From positions 1-45,218 of the forward strand of contig JACPDY010000007.1 in NCBI GenBank assembly GCA_016183775.1: a stretch of DNA of 45,218 nucleotides, in the 5' to 3' direction. This stretch comes from Bacteroidota bacterium (GTDB lineage Bacteria > Bacteroidota > Bacteroidia > JABDFU01). Of the stretch, positions 35,375 through 42,966 are shown piece by piece; the first letter of the stretch is position 1; each line of letters begins with the position of its first letter. The position numbers and the translations under genes are program-made. The notes beneath the pieces are model-generated. The model was not told the DNA's origin, made no database searches, and saw only the letters and a list, made by a program, of their open reading frames with translations.

Positions 35375-36730
35375 ATGGTAATTGAAACAGAAGAAACAGA
35401 TAATGTGAGGGAAGACCAAAAGATGCTCAATCATCATGTTCATCACCGGCAAACAGTGTGGATGCATTTTGCTAATTTCTTTCTTGGCGTTTGGTTGATC
35501 GCTGCCCCTTTAACTTTCATCTATAATAGTGAGCCCATGGTGATTAATGATTTTATTTGCGGCTTTTTAATATGCTTATTTACTTTACTTTCTATCAATC
35601 CTTTCAGGCTGTGGGCTCCCTGGGCTGCAGCTATTGTCGGACTGTGGTTAAATGTTGCCCCTCTTATATTTTGGGCGCCCGAGGCGGTTAGTTATAACAA
35701 CGATACCATTATTGGTATTCTTGTAATTGCCTTTGCAATTGTAGCTCCGGGTGTTCCCGGAGTGAAACTATATGAAGAACCAGGACCCGATGTGCCACCG
35801 GGCTGGTCAGTTAACCCTTCCTCATGGATACAGCGGATTCCCATAATCTTTCTTGGCTGGATCGGCTTTTTTGCTTCACGTTATTTAGCTGCCTATCAAT
35901 TGGGATATATTAACACTGCCTGGGATCCTTTTTTTGGTGAAGGAACTGAAAATGTTTTAAACTCAGATGTTTCAAAAGCCTGGCCCGTTTCAGATGCCGG
36001 GCTCGGCGCTTTTTCTTATATGCTGGACGCAATGATGGGATATTTAGGCGGAGAAAACCGCTGGAGAACTATGCCCTGGGCCGTAATTTTTTTCGGGATT
36101 TTAATAATTCCTTTGGGAGCAATAAGTATTACTTTAATTATTTTGCAGCCTCTTGCTGTTGGTTCATGGTGTTCTATCTGTCTTTTTACTGCTATTGTTA
36201 TGCTTATTATGATTCCCTGCTCCTTTGATGAAGTATTTGCTTCAATTCAATTTTTAAGAAAAAGTAAAAAGGAAGGAAAATCAGTATGGAGAATATTCTG
36301 GCTGGGAGGTACCACTTCGGAAAAATCCATTGAATACATAAGACATGATCTGACTTCTTTTAGAAAAACCGTAAAAGAAATTTTTTCAGATTTTTCAGTT
36401 CCCTGGAATTTAATCCTTTCATCTTTGATCGGGGTTTGGCTGATGTTCTCTCCCTTTGTCTTCGGGCACACAAACGCATTAGCCGACAGCGATCATTTTG
36501 TTGGAGCTTTGATAATAACATTTTCTGTAATTGCTATGGGAGAAATAATAAGGCCCATACGATTTATAAATATTGCCTCCGGATTATGGATAATGTTGTC
36601 TCCTTTTTTACTTGCAGGCGAAATAATTATCTACAACGAATTGATAAGTGGATTTTTGTTAATAATATTAAGTTTCAGGAAAGGGAAAATAATTAATAAC
36701 TACGGAAGTTTTAATAAATATATAGTTTGA
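35375..36730 (+). CDS. SPW-repeat membrane protein with vitamin K epoxide reductase-like domain
   Basis: A 451-residue protein with about 12 membrane segments. Two SPW repeats at the start (FANFFLGVWLIAAPLTF, PWAAAIVGLWLNVAPLIFW) and two at the end (PWNLILSSLIGVWLMFSPFVFG, NIASGLWIMLSPFLLAG) enclose a VKOR-like domain of about residues 150-285. That domain ends in the redox motif WCSICLF (CxxC). The additional loop cysteines of classical VKOR/DsbB are not visible, so electron transfer to a partner may differ. It may re-oxidise or reduce envelope thiols via quinone. It shares an operon with the SDR gene. Confidence 0.85.
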   Translation: MVIETEETDNVREDQKMLNHHVHHRQTVWMHFANFFLGVWLIAAPLTFIYNSEPMVINDFICGFLICLFTLLSINPFRLWAPWAAAIVGLWLNVAPLIFWAPEAVSYNNDTIIGILVIAFAIVAPGVPGVKLYEEPGPDVPPGWSVNPSSWIQRIPIIFLGWIGFFASRYLAAYQLGYINTAWDPFFGEGTENVLNSDVSKAWPVSDAGLGAFSYMLDAMMGYLGGENRWRTMPWAVIFFGILIIPLGAISITLIILQPLAVGSWCSICLFTAIVMLIMIPCSFDEVFASIQFLRKSKKEGKSVWRIFWLGGTTSEKSIEYIRHDLTSFRKTVKEIFSDFSVPWNLILSSLIGVWLMFSPFVFGHTNALADSDHFVGALIITFSVIAMGEIIRPIRFINIASGLWIMLSPFLLAGEIIIYNELISGFLLIILSFRKGKIINNYGSFNKYIV

Positions 36731-36869
36731 GTTTATGCTTTATGTGATACTTGGAAAGAGAAAAAAAATCACTAAACCGGCAATAAATTCCCCATCATGT
36801 TAACAATTTTCTTATCAAATGTTCTCAATTCGCAATGGCATGATATTTATGTATTAGATTAAATGATAA

Positions 36870-36955
36870 TCTGCTTAGGGGAGATTCCAACAGAGAAATC
36901 TGAGAAGCAAACCCTTACAACTTGACCCAGGTAATGCTGGCGAAAGGAAAGCAGA
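36870..36955 (+). promoter_or_regulatory. TPP riboswitch (THI element)
   Basis: The segment folds to the TPP aptamer. P1 pairs tctgctt (36870-36876) with aagcaga (36949-36955), P2 pairs the aggg near 36877 with accct near 36910, and the invariant CTGAGA lies at 36900-36905. The second arm reads ACCCTTACAACTTGACCCAG-GTAATG-CTGG-CGAAAGGAA, with the conserved hairpin ccag-gtaatg-ctgg. These are the residues that bind the pyrimidine and pyrophosphate. A strong hairpin follows. The gene behind it is an OsmC protein rather than a thiamine gene. Confidence 0.92.
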
Positions 36956-36962
36956 AAAATCA

Positions 36963-36988
36963 ACCAAACCCCGGTAACGGGGTTTGGT
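36963..36988 (+). terminator. Hairpin following the TPP riboswitch, likely expression platform
   Basis: An 11-bp perfect stem (accaaaccccg with cggggtttggt) and a gtaa loop lie 7 nt after the aptamer and 40 nt before the osmC start. Its position fits a riboswitch-controlled terminator. The run behind it is atacttatacattt rather than a clean U-tract, as often in Bacteroidota. An anti-terminator pairing was not identified. Confidence 0.7.
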
Positions 36989-37028
36989 ATACTTATACAT
37001 TTAATAATAATCTAAAAAATATATATAC

Positions 37029-37454
37029 ATGAAAAGATCTTCAACTGCTATATGGCATGGCTCAGGTAAAGAAGGAAGCGGAAAAATTACATCGCAAAGC
37101 AAATTGTTAAACAATGCTTTTTATGCATGGAACACCCGTTATTCCGAAGACAAAGGGACGAACCCTGAAGAATTACTTGCAGCTGCACATGCAGGTTGTT
37201 TTACAATGAAATTAAGTTTCCTGTTAAGTGACGCAGGTTATGCTCCTGAAATGATTGAAACAACATCTACCGTTACATTGGAAGAGAATACTATTACTCA
37301 ATCGCATCTTGTTGTAAAAGCAAAAGTGCCCGGTATAAGCGAAAAGAATTTTTTAGATTGTGCTGAAAAGTCAAAGAATGAATGTCCCGTATCGAAAGCC
37401 CTCAAGCTGAAGATTACCATGGATGCAAATGTTGAATCACCTGTTCAGGTATAA
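37029..37454 (+). CDS. osmC: OsmC-family peroxiredoxin
   Basis: A 141-residue protein of normal OsmC length. The family motif GTNPEELLAAAHAGCFTMKLSFLL contains the peroxidatic Cys (about 57), and NECPVSKAL contains the resolving Cys (about 119). The active-site Arg is probably in WNTRYSED. It should reduce organic hydroperoxides in the cytosol using thiols. It lies behind a TPP riboswitch and hairpin and is followed after 5 nt by a small basic protein gene in the same transcript. Confidence 0.93.
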   Translation: MKRSSTAIWHGSGKEGSGKITSQSKLLNNAFYAWNTRYSEDKGTNPEELLAAAHAGCFTMKLSFLLSDAGYAPEMIETTSTVTLEENTITQSHLVVKAKVPGISEKNFLDCAEKSKNECPVSKALKLKITMDANVESPVQV

Positions 37455-37459
37455 CGAAA

Positions 37460-37672
37460 ATGAAAACATCAAGAAGTACAAATAATCGTCAAAGTAAACA
37501 GGGCATATCAAAAAAACCTCGCCCAGAAATAAGAGATGATTTGGATAGTCGTAAAGAAAAAGAAGCTGGTTATCGGGGGGATATAAGCAAGAAAGGCGCC
37601 CGGAAGAAAAAAAATTTCAAAAAAATTTCTCCGCAAGAGCCGGTTTTATTACAAAAAACAAAAGCCTGGTAA
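37460..37672 (+). CDS. Small basic hydrophilic protein
   Basis: A 70-residue protein with no hydrophobic segment and very rich in Lys, Arg, Ser and Asp (RSTNNRQSKQGISKKPRPEIRDD, GARKKKNFKKISPQEP). It is probably disordered and might bind nucleic acid, but no family is recognised. Its start lies 5 nt after the osmC stop, and its tight spacing supports a real gene. It ends 18 nt before a convergent gene. Confidence 0.6.
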   Translation: MKTSRSTNNRQSKQGISKKPRPEIRDDLDSRKEKEAGYRGDISKKGARKKKNFKKISPQEPVLLQKTKAW

Positions 37673-37690
37673 AGTATATAAAAGACCATT

Positions 37691-38716
37691 TCATTTTTCA
37701 TAGCTCATATTCTTTCCTTTTATCCGTCTGATTAATCCATATATTGATTGAGCATTTAAAGATTCAAATCTACTCTGTTGAAGGTTTTTACAATAATGCT
37801 TATCTCCATGTGTGTAAAAATTAAAAATGAAAGGGGCGTTATGTATATACCATCCGCCATTTTGTCCAAAGCGCATATCACTTATAACAGCTGAATCATT
37901 TTGCAGGTTGATACAATAATATCCTTTTGTAAAGCGGATAAAATTATGCAGTTCTTCAGAGTCGCATAGTTGGGATAAGAGGGAATCGTTTTTATTAATA
38001 ATTTGAAAGGGAACAAGCCGATTGCCGTCAAATACAGAATAATAGCCAGTGTAATATTTGTTTTTAGTGGGTATGATAATATACCACAATAAATTATTGA
38101 AAGGAGTGGGAGTAGTCATGTAATCATCATGGGGGAGTTGTTGTATTGAAATATTTTTTTCAACCACCTTATTTATATGGAGTTTATTCAACGCTGCAGC
38201 TGTGAAATAAATTCCACTTATGACCAAACTTATTTTCACCCACTTTGCTCTTTTAATTGAATTTTTCTGAAATGGGAGTAGCGCAGTGCCAAGCAAAAGC
38301 GGGAGAGTAAAAAGGGGGTCGATAATAAATAATGAGTTAAAGCTAATACGCGTATGGCTGAAGGGCTCAAGCCAACCCGTACCATATACTGTAAACGCAT
38401 CAATAAAAATATGCAGTCCTAAGCCACTTAGAAATAAAAACAGCCAGCGTTTATAGGAAACCATTGCATGGGCAAATATCTTTTTAAAAACAAATGCCAA
38501 TGCGGGAGAAAAAAGCAGGACAAACAAAATAGAATGCGTAAAACCCCGGTGAGCCAATAGTCCCTCCACCGGCTGCATCCAAAGCTGAAAAATCACATCT
38601 GCATCCGGAATATTATTTGCTATTATGCCTGCTAGAATAGCTTTTTTTCCCAATTGTCTGCCGGCAATAACTTCCCCCAAACAAGCTCCCAGAGCGGTAT
38701 GAGTAATTGAATCCAT
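37691..38716 (-). CDS. YdjM-like membrane-bound metal-dependent hydrolase (DUF457)
   Basis: A 341-residue protein. The N-terminal half has about five membrane segments and the family's putative metal-binding motifs: DSITHTALGACLGE at the start, NNIPDADVIF, and LLAHRGFTHSILF. The C-terminal half (about 200-341) is a soluble, mainly beta region without recognised motifs. The family is named after LexA-regulated YdjM of E. coli and its real substrate is not known. It converges on the small basic protein gene. Confidence 0.88.
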   Translation of the reverse strand: MDSITHTALGACLGEVIAGRQLGKKAILAGIIANNIPDADVIFQLWMQPVEGLLAHRGFTHSILFVLLFSPALAFVFKKIFAHAMVSYKRWLFLFLSGLGLHIFIDAFTVYGTGWLEPFSHTRISFNSLFIIDPLFTLPLLLGTALLPFQKNSIKRAKWVKISLVISGIYFTAAALNKLHINKVVEKNISIQQLPHDDYMTTPTPFNNLLWYIIIPTKNKYYTGYYSVFDGNRLVPFQIINKNDSLLSQLCDSEELHNFIRFTKGYYCINLQNDSAVISDMRFGQNGGWYIHNAPFIFNFYTHGDKHYCKNLQQSRFESLNAQSIYGLIRRIKGKNMSYEK

Positions 38717-38847
38717 CAGTTCAGTTTTTCCTTAAAAGTTCAAAAACAATGCCTCGTTTACCTTACTGCAGATGAAAAAATTGATTTGTAATCTCTAGAA
38801 TGAATAGGAATGATTTTTGATTATAAAATGTCTGGTATTTAAAAAAG

Positions 38848-39468
38848 ATGAAGAAGAGAAATCTTAAAACTATTAATGGGCTGCTTTTTATGTCAGGACG
38901 TGCAGTAAGGATAGTAAATATCATTACGCTCTATCGGATTATTACTTCCCCGCTACTGATTATCCTTATATTTTCAGGTCAGTTGAATATTTTCAAATGG
39001 TTGCTTCTTGCGAGTTTTTGTACCGATATGATTGATGGTTATCTTGCCCGGAAATATAAAGCCGCGAGCATTTTAGGATCAAAATTGGATTCTATTGGCG
39101 ATGACTTAACTGTTTTAGTAGCAATAATAGCGCTATTTAAAACCAACCCGGAATTTATCAGGGAAGAAGGATTAGCTATTATTGGATTACTGGTTTTATT
39201 TTTTATTCAATTATCCCTTTCTTTATTAAAATATAAAAAACCCAGTAATTTCCATACTTACTTGGCAAAAACAGCTGCTTTATTACAAGGAGTTTTTTTA
39301 CTGTCCGTATTCTTTTTTGAAACAATTTTTTACGGGTTGTTTTATGTTGCTACAGTAATAACTGCATTTGAATTGATAGAAGAAATTATTCTTATTTTAT
39401 TGCTGCCAAAGTGGAAAAATGATGTAAAAGGGGTGTATTGGGTGTTAAGAAGAAAAAAAGCGCCATAG
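38848..39468 (+). CDS. CDP-alcohol phosphatidyltransferase family protein
   Basis: A 206-residue membrane enzyme carrying the full signature D-x2-D-G-x2-A-R-x8-G-x3-D-x3-D (Asp60, Asp63, Gly64, Ala67, Arg68, Gly77, Asp81, Asp85 in this start). About six membrane segments follow the family plan. It transfers a phospho-alcohol headgroup with release of CMP; whether the product is phosphatidylglycerol phosphate, cardiolipin precursor or another lipid cannot be told. It is monocistronic here, with 131 bp upstream and about 600 bp of non-coding DNA downstream. Confidence 0.87.
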   Translation: MKKRNLKTINGLLFMSGRAVRIVNIITLYRIITSPLLIILIFSGQLNIFKWLLLASFCTDMIDGYLARKYKAASILGSKLDSIGDDLTVLVAIIALFKTNPEFIREEGLAIIGLLVLFFIQLSLSLLKYKKPSNFHTYLAKTAALLQGVFLLSVFFFETIFYGLFYVATVITAFELIEEIILILLLPKWKNDVKGVYWVLRRKKAP

Positions 39469-40072
39469 CAAAATGCAGGGATAAATTTTAAACAACCTCT
39501 AAAGGGCGCCATTTGGGGTCGAACTGTTGCACAATCGGGTAAAAGCCTCTAATAGCGCCGGAAAGATAGTTTTATCAGGTAATTTTTCAAATATGGCTTA
39601 TCCATAAGCAAATTTTAACTATAATTTTTCATATAAATATGTTCGTTTATCGAAATAAAAAAATAATTCTTCCTTTCAGCCGGACAATCCGCTCATTTGC
39701 CCTCAAAAATGATTGACTTAATTTTTACATCACTAGAAGTAGTTGCAACTATCAAAAAGGCTTCGATTTTGAATCGCGATCCGTAAGCAGCATCTTTCTC
39801 CAGTTTATAGTTCCTTTTGCCAATGGCTTCATACGGTAGCGATACCTCTTATTACAGAAACAGAAGCAGCTATTGATATAAAATCGCTCACTTTATGCTT
39901 TACTTGCGATCCTTTCATTAGAAGACATAAAAAATGAAGAAGGGAGAAGTATTACCGCTGCTGAGACGTAACACTTCTCCCCTTCAACTTAAAGTGCAAC
40001 AATAAAACTTCAATCAAAACACCAAACAAGAAATGAAAACGAACTTATTACTGTCTGTTGCACAATGTAAAA
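39469..40072. other. Non-coding 604-bp gap between convergent genes
   Basis: No convincing gene on either strand. Features seen: short direct repeats cctctaa...gcgcc near 39497 and 39546; the repeat ctgttgcacaat followed by gtaaaa at 39524-39544 (with three extra bases) and again at 40055-40072; and a long hairpin at 39939-39985. The outer repeats would be compatible with an inserted non-autonomous element, but no terminal inverted repeats were found. Confidence 0.5.
39939..39985. terminator. Long hairpin in convergent intergenic region
   Basis: Arms gaagggagaagt (39939-39950) and acttctccccttc (39973-39985) pair with one bulged C. The stem can extend inward through attac/gtaac with one mismatch to a loop of about 12 nt. 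It lies 88 bp beyond the stop of the minus-strand envelope operon, so it could terminate that operon, or the plus-strand gene much further away. Confidence 0.5.
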
Positions 40073-40639
40073 TTACTTTTTCTTTATAGCTTTTTTATCT
40101 GTCTCGGTTTTACCATATTTTTTCACAATCTGCTTTACCAGATCATTGTACTGCTGCGATAAACTTGTTATCTGTTTTTGCAACTCATTGTTTGCTTCAA
40201 TAATCCCATTAAACACGGACATATTTTGTTGCCAATCTGTTTTAATAGCTTCTTCGTCTTGTTCAGACTTGGGAATTGAAGCAATAAAAGTATTGTTGGT
40301 TTCAATGCTTTTAGCCAATGAACTATAATTTCCTTCGTACTCTTTGGTTGCTTTATCTATTTTCTCCTTTATGCTTTTCAATTCTGATTTTACCCCATTA
40401 TCCTTTTCATAGGCTACTTTTTTCTTAGGATCAATGGCAGCAACCATCTCTGTCTGTTTTTTCTCTATATCAGAAGATGTTTTGTATTTAAAGGCTTTCA
40501 TCTCGGATACTTTTTGCTCCAAAATTTGATTTTCATTGGTATAAGATTGAATAACAGATTCATCAATCTGCTGTTTGCAGGCTGTTAAAAAGATGCCTGC
40601 TGTCATTATAGCAACTCCGGCTTTGATAGCTTTTTTCAT
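40073..40639 (-). CDS. Coiled-coil lipoprotein
   Basis: A 188-residue protein with a lipoprotein signal (VAIMTAGIFLTAC, lipidated Cys about 21). The rest is almost entirely charged heptad-like helix (NENQILEQKVSEMKAFKYKTSSDIEKKQTEM, KSELKSIKEKIDKATKEYEGN, ANNELQKQITSLSQQYNDLVKQIVKKYG). The tail is lysine-rich. It is the last gene of a tight minus-strand operon with an OmpA-like protein, a membrane coiled-coil protein and a microprotein, suggesting a periplasmic or outer-membrane scaffold part. No family is recognised. Confidence 0.75.
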   Translation of the reverse strand: MKKAIKAGVAIMTAGIFLTACKQQIDESVIQSYTNENQILEQKVSEMKAFKYKTSSDIEKKQTEMVAAIDPKKKVAYEKDNGVKSELKSIKEKIDKATKEYEGNYSSLAKSIETNNTFIASIPKSEQDEEAIKTDWQQNMSVFNGIIEANNELQKQITSLSQQYNDLVKQIVKKYGKTETDKKAIKKK

Positions 40640-40651
40640 ATTGATTTTGTT

Positions 40652-40777
40652 TTAGTATAGTTTAATTATTCTGTATTGTTCTAATAAGCAGGCAAGCGAT
40701 AGTATCAGTGCAACAATGGCTATAATCAAAGCCCATGTTGAACGCATACTGTGCCTTTTATAATTACCGTATGACAT
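40652..40777 (-). CDS. 41-residue single-pass membrane microprotein
   Basis: A short frame reads MSYGNYKRHSMRSTWALIIA and continues with a hydrophobic stretch to a short basic tail (EQYRIIKLY). The membrane segment is about residues 14-32 (TWALIIAIVALILSLACLL). The start lies 4 nt after the stop of the upstream coiled-coil gene, and the stop lies 12 nt before the lipoprotein start, so it fills the gap exactly as an operon member would. The positively charged N-terminus predicts it cytoplasmic. No family is recognised. Confidence 0.6.
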   Translation of the reverse strand: MSYGNYKRHSMRSTWALIIAIVALILSLACLLEQYRIIKLY

Positions 40778-40781
40778 TATA

Positions 40782-41684
40782 TTATCTCAATTCAAATTCT
40801 TTTTTACCGCTTAGGCTGCCATCTGCATATATTTCCATCTTGTATTTTCCTTTTGTTAGTTTATCATCTGTATCGTAATTAACAGTTATTTTCTGTTCAT
40901 CATTTTTGAAGTCTATTGTTTTCAAAGAAGAATAAACCTGTTCCGTATTAGTTTTAGTATTCGTGAATTTTTCACTGGTCTTTGCCAATACACTTTTCTG
41001 TGGATCATAGATAACGAGGTAGATATTTTTGCTGCCGGATTCTGCAACCATATTCTCTGCAAGTGTAAATGATACGGATATTCTATTTACTTTTTTTGCT
41101 CTTATGGTTGGTTTCTGCTTGCTCTTGGTTACTTTATAATTCATCACTCCTACTTCATAGGCTTTCAGGTCTTTTGCCCACTCTAATTTCTTTTTGAGAC
41201 CTTCATTGTCCTTTTTAAGATCAGCAAGTGTTTTGTTTAATGCAGCTATTTTAGCTTGGAGGTCTCCGTTGCCTTTCAGGATTGAGTTTACCTGTTTTTC
41301 ACAGTCATCACGGAGTTTCTTTGTATCTTTAAGCTGTTTTCTCAGTGCCGAAACGTTACCATTGTCTTTAGTTATTTTTTCAATAACCGTTCGCTTCTCT
41401 GTTATCTCGTTATTCAATTTTGAGATAGCAGCATTTAATTCATCATTGTTGCTTTTACAATTATTCAAAGCTGCCTGCGCTTCCATTAAATACTTTTCAA
41501 CCTGGAGTTTTACTGAAAGTGAAGAGTCAGCATGAAGAAGGGCTGTATCTCTTTCTGTATTGAGGCTATTCCGGTTTAGCATAAAAAAAACATTCCCAAT
41601 ACCCGATCCTATTAGCAGGAGCAACAGTATAAGCAAATATTTTAATTGCTTTCTGATTTTTGTTTTATCATCTTCTGTATTCAT
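40782..41684 (-). CDS. Membrane-anchored coiled-coil protein with C-terminal beta domain
   Basis: A 300-residue protein. A short basic N-terminus precedes one membrane segment (LKYLLILLLLLIGSGIGNVFFML, about 14-36). A long coiled coil of about residues 55-175 follows (LQVEKYLMEAQAALNNCKSNNDELNAAISKLNNEITEKRTVIEKI...). About 115 residues of predicted beta structure end it (VNRISVSFTLAENMVAESGSKNIYLVIYDPQ...GKYKMEIYADGSLSGKKEFELR). It resembles generic Bacteroidota envelope coiled-coil proteins without assigned function. Its start lies 12 nt after the OmpA gene's ancestral stop, so both belong to one operon. Confidence 0.75.
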   Translation of the reverse strand: MNTEDDKTKIRKQLKYLLILLLLLIGSGIGNVFFMLNRNSLNTERDTALLHADSSLSVKLQVEKYLMEAQAALNNCKSNNDELNAAISKLNNEITEKRTVIEKITKDNGNVSALRKQLKDTKKLRDDCEKQVNSILKGNGDLQAKIAALNKTLADLKKDNEGLKKKLEWAKDLKAYEVGVMNYKVTKSKQKPTIRAKKVNRISVSFTLAENMVAESGSKNIYLVIYDPQKSVLAKTSEKFTNTKTNTEQVYSSLKTIDFKNDEQKITVNYDTDDKLTKGKYKMEIYADGSLSGKKEFELR

Positions 41685-41696
41685 GGTATCAGCGTG

Positions 41697-42610
41697 TTAT
41701 TTTTTCCGGGTTTCTAATAGTTTAAATAATTCATCGAGCTTGGGAGAGAGGATAATCTCTGTTCTCCTGTTTTTGGCTTTGCCCTCACTTGTCAGATTGG
41801 GAGCCACAGGAAATACTCTCCCTTGCCTGATGCGGTTACCCGTTTCGCTTCAACATTGTATTCATCCGTTAAAAGGCGCACAACAGACGTTGCCCTGGCC
41901 GCACTTAAGTCCCAATTATCTTTGTAAACAGCTGTTTTAATGGGAACGTTATCGGTATGCCCTTCAATTAGTATATCTACATCTGTATTTTTATTCAGCA
42001 CTTCCATTAATTTTTTTAAAGCCTCTTTTCCTTTCACCTCTACTTCGGCACTCCCGGATTTGAAAAGGAGCTTGTCTGACATGGAAACATATACTTTCCC
42101 ATTTTTCATTTCTACTGTCAATTCATCAGGATTAAAACCAAGCAAAGCATTTTTGACAACAGTATTCAATCGGTTAACCAGGGAATCCTGCCTGTCAATT
42201 ATGCTTTGCATCTCTTTTAGCTTTTGTTCACGCTCCTGGAGCAGTTTTTCTTTTCTCTCCAGCTCTTTGGATTTATTTTTTAAATCTTCACTCATTTGAG
42301 CCAGCTTCATGCCCGAAGTAGTGGAAAGTGTTTTGTATTTATCGCCCAGGTCATTATACTCTCCATGCAGCTTTCGTAATTGCTGACCAAGCGCAGTGGT
42401 ATCATTTTTTAATTGTTGGTTAGCACTGCACAATTCATCCCTCTCTTTTAGACAAGCCCTGTACCTTTTAGACTGCAATAGCTTATCCGTTTTATCTATA
42501 TAAGGTTGCATGGTTTTGCAGGAGGAAAGCATTGCCAGTAAAAGAAAAATAAGCAATGCAAAACCGATATCAGAAAAAATGGAGTAACTTTTAATTCGAT
42601 CAGTAAACAT
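41697..42610 (-). CDS. OmpA/MotB-type protein with coiled coil, frameshifted near its end
   Basis: The start at 42610 (MFTDRIKSYSIF) is preferred; an in-frame ATG at 42655 adds 15 atypical residues. An N-terminal hydrophobic segment ends LLAMLSSC, a lipobox or membrane anchor. A coiled coil of about 110 residues follows, then an OmpA peptidoglycan-binding domain (LLFKSGSAEVEVKGKEALKKLMEVL...ILIEGHTDNVPI...WDLSAARATSVVRLL). The open frame stops early after GKGEYFLWLPI at 41792, while the expected ending PVAPNLTSEGKAKNRRTEII and then LSPKLDELFKLLETRKK lies one frame over and stops at 41697-41699. A single missing T around 41811 would explain it. The operon promoter carries ATTAGAA boxes. Confidence 0.8.
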
Positions 42611-42652
42611 AATTGCTTCAGTAATTGTCCGGTTATAACTATTGCACCGGTA

Positions 42653-42710
42653 CAAAGATTTTAAATTAGAATTTGAGGAGTATTAGATTTAGATTAGAAT
42701 CCAATTAGAA
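42653..42710 (-). promoter_or_regulatory. Promoter with tandem response-regulator-type boxes upstream of the OmpA operon
   Basis: On the plus strand ATTAGAA-like heptamers start at 42682, 42693 and 42704 (exact 11-bp steps; the first reads ATTAGAT), with another at 42665. Transcription runs on the minus strand, where they read TTCTAAT. A -7-like element aatctttg (5 of 6 matches to TAnnTTTG) lies at 42660-42653, and the ATG is at 42610. Direct repeats at an 11-bp period are typical of OmpR/PhoB-type regulators. The same boxes flank the response regulator gene. Confidence 0.65.
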
Positions 42711-42947
42711 TAATTTTATTTGTGATGTTGGTGAATCAATTAGAATATAAATGCAATGAAAAATAGCCTTGAAAAACTGAGCTATTATCCATACTGCTAC
42801 AATTATGCCCCCAATCAACATACCAAGAGGTAGGTACAGGTATTGCATAAAAAGCATGGTGTTTTTTAATTTCCGATCCGATACTATTTGTGATAAATGA
42901 AATGGGACAAAAAGAACAAATATAATTAATTGAAATAGTGTGGACAT
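42705..42947 (-). CDS. Small two-segment membrane protein
   Basis: An 80-residue protein with two hydrophobic segments (LFQLIIFVLFVPFHL, about 4-18, and YLYLPLGMLIGGIIVAVWIIAQFFKAIFHCIYIL, about 36-70). It follows the histidine kinase gene in the same direction with a 19-nt gap, so it probably belongs to the kinase operon. No family is recognised. Its last bases overlap the regulatory boxes of the next operon. Confidence 0.6.
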   Translation of the reverse strand: MSTLFQLIIFVLFVPFHLSQIVSDRKLKNTMLFMQYLYLPLGMLIGGIIVAVWIIAQFFKAIFHCIYILIDSPTSQIKLF

Positions 42948-42966
42948 GAATAGTACGATTTGCCCA

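Noticed and set aside
39519-39545. IS6-family end (resemblance to ctgttgca)
   Set aside because: Only a few bases match, the second copy is direct rather than inverted, and no transposase remnant lies between.
42610-42700. Zorya-like or flagellar MotAB system
   Set aside because: An OmpA/MotB-type protein is present, but no MotA/ZorA-type partner or defence helicase/nuclease occurs nearby.
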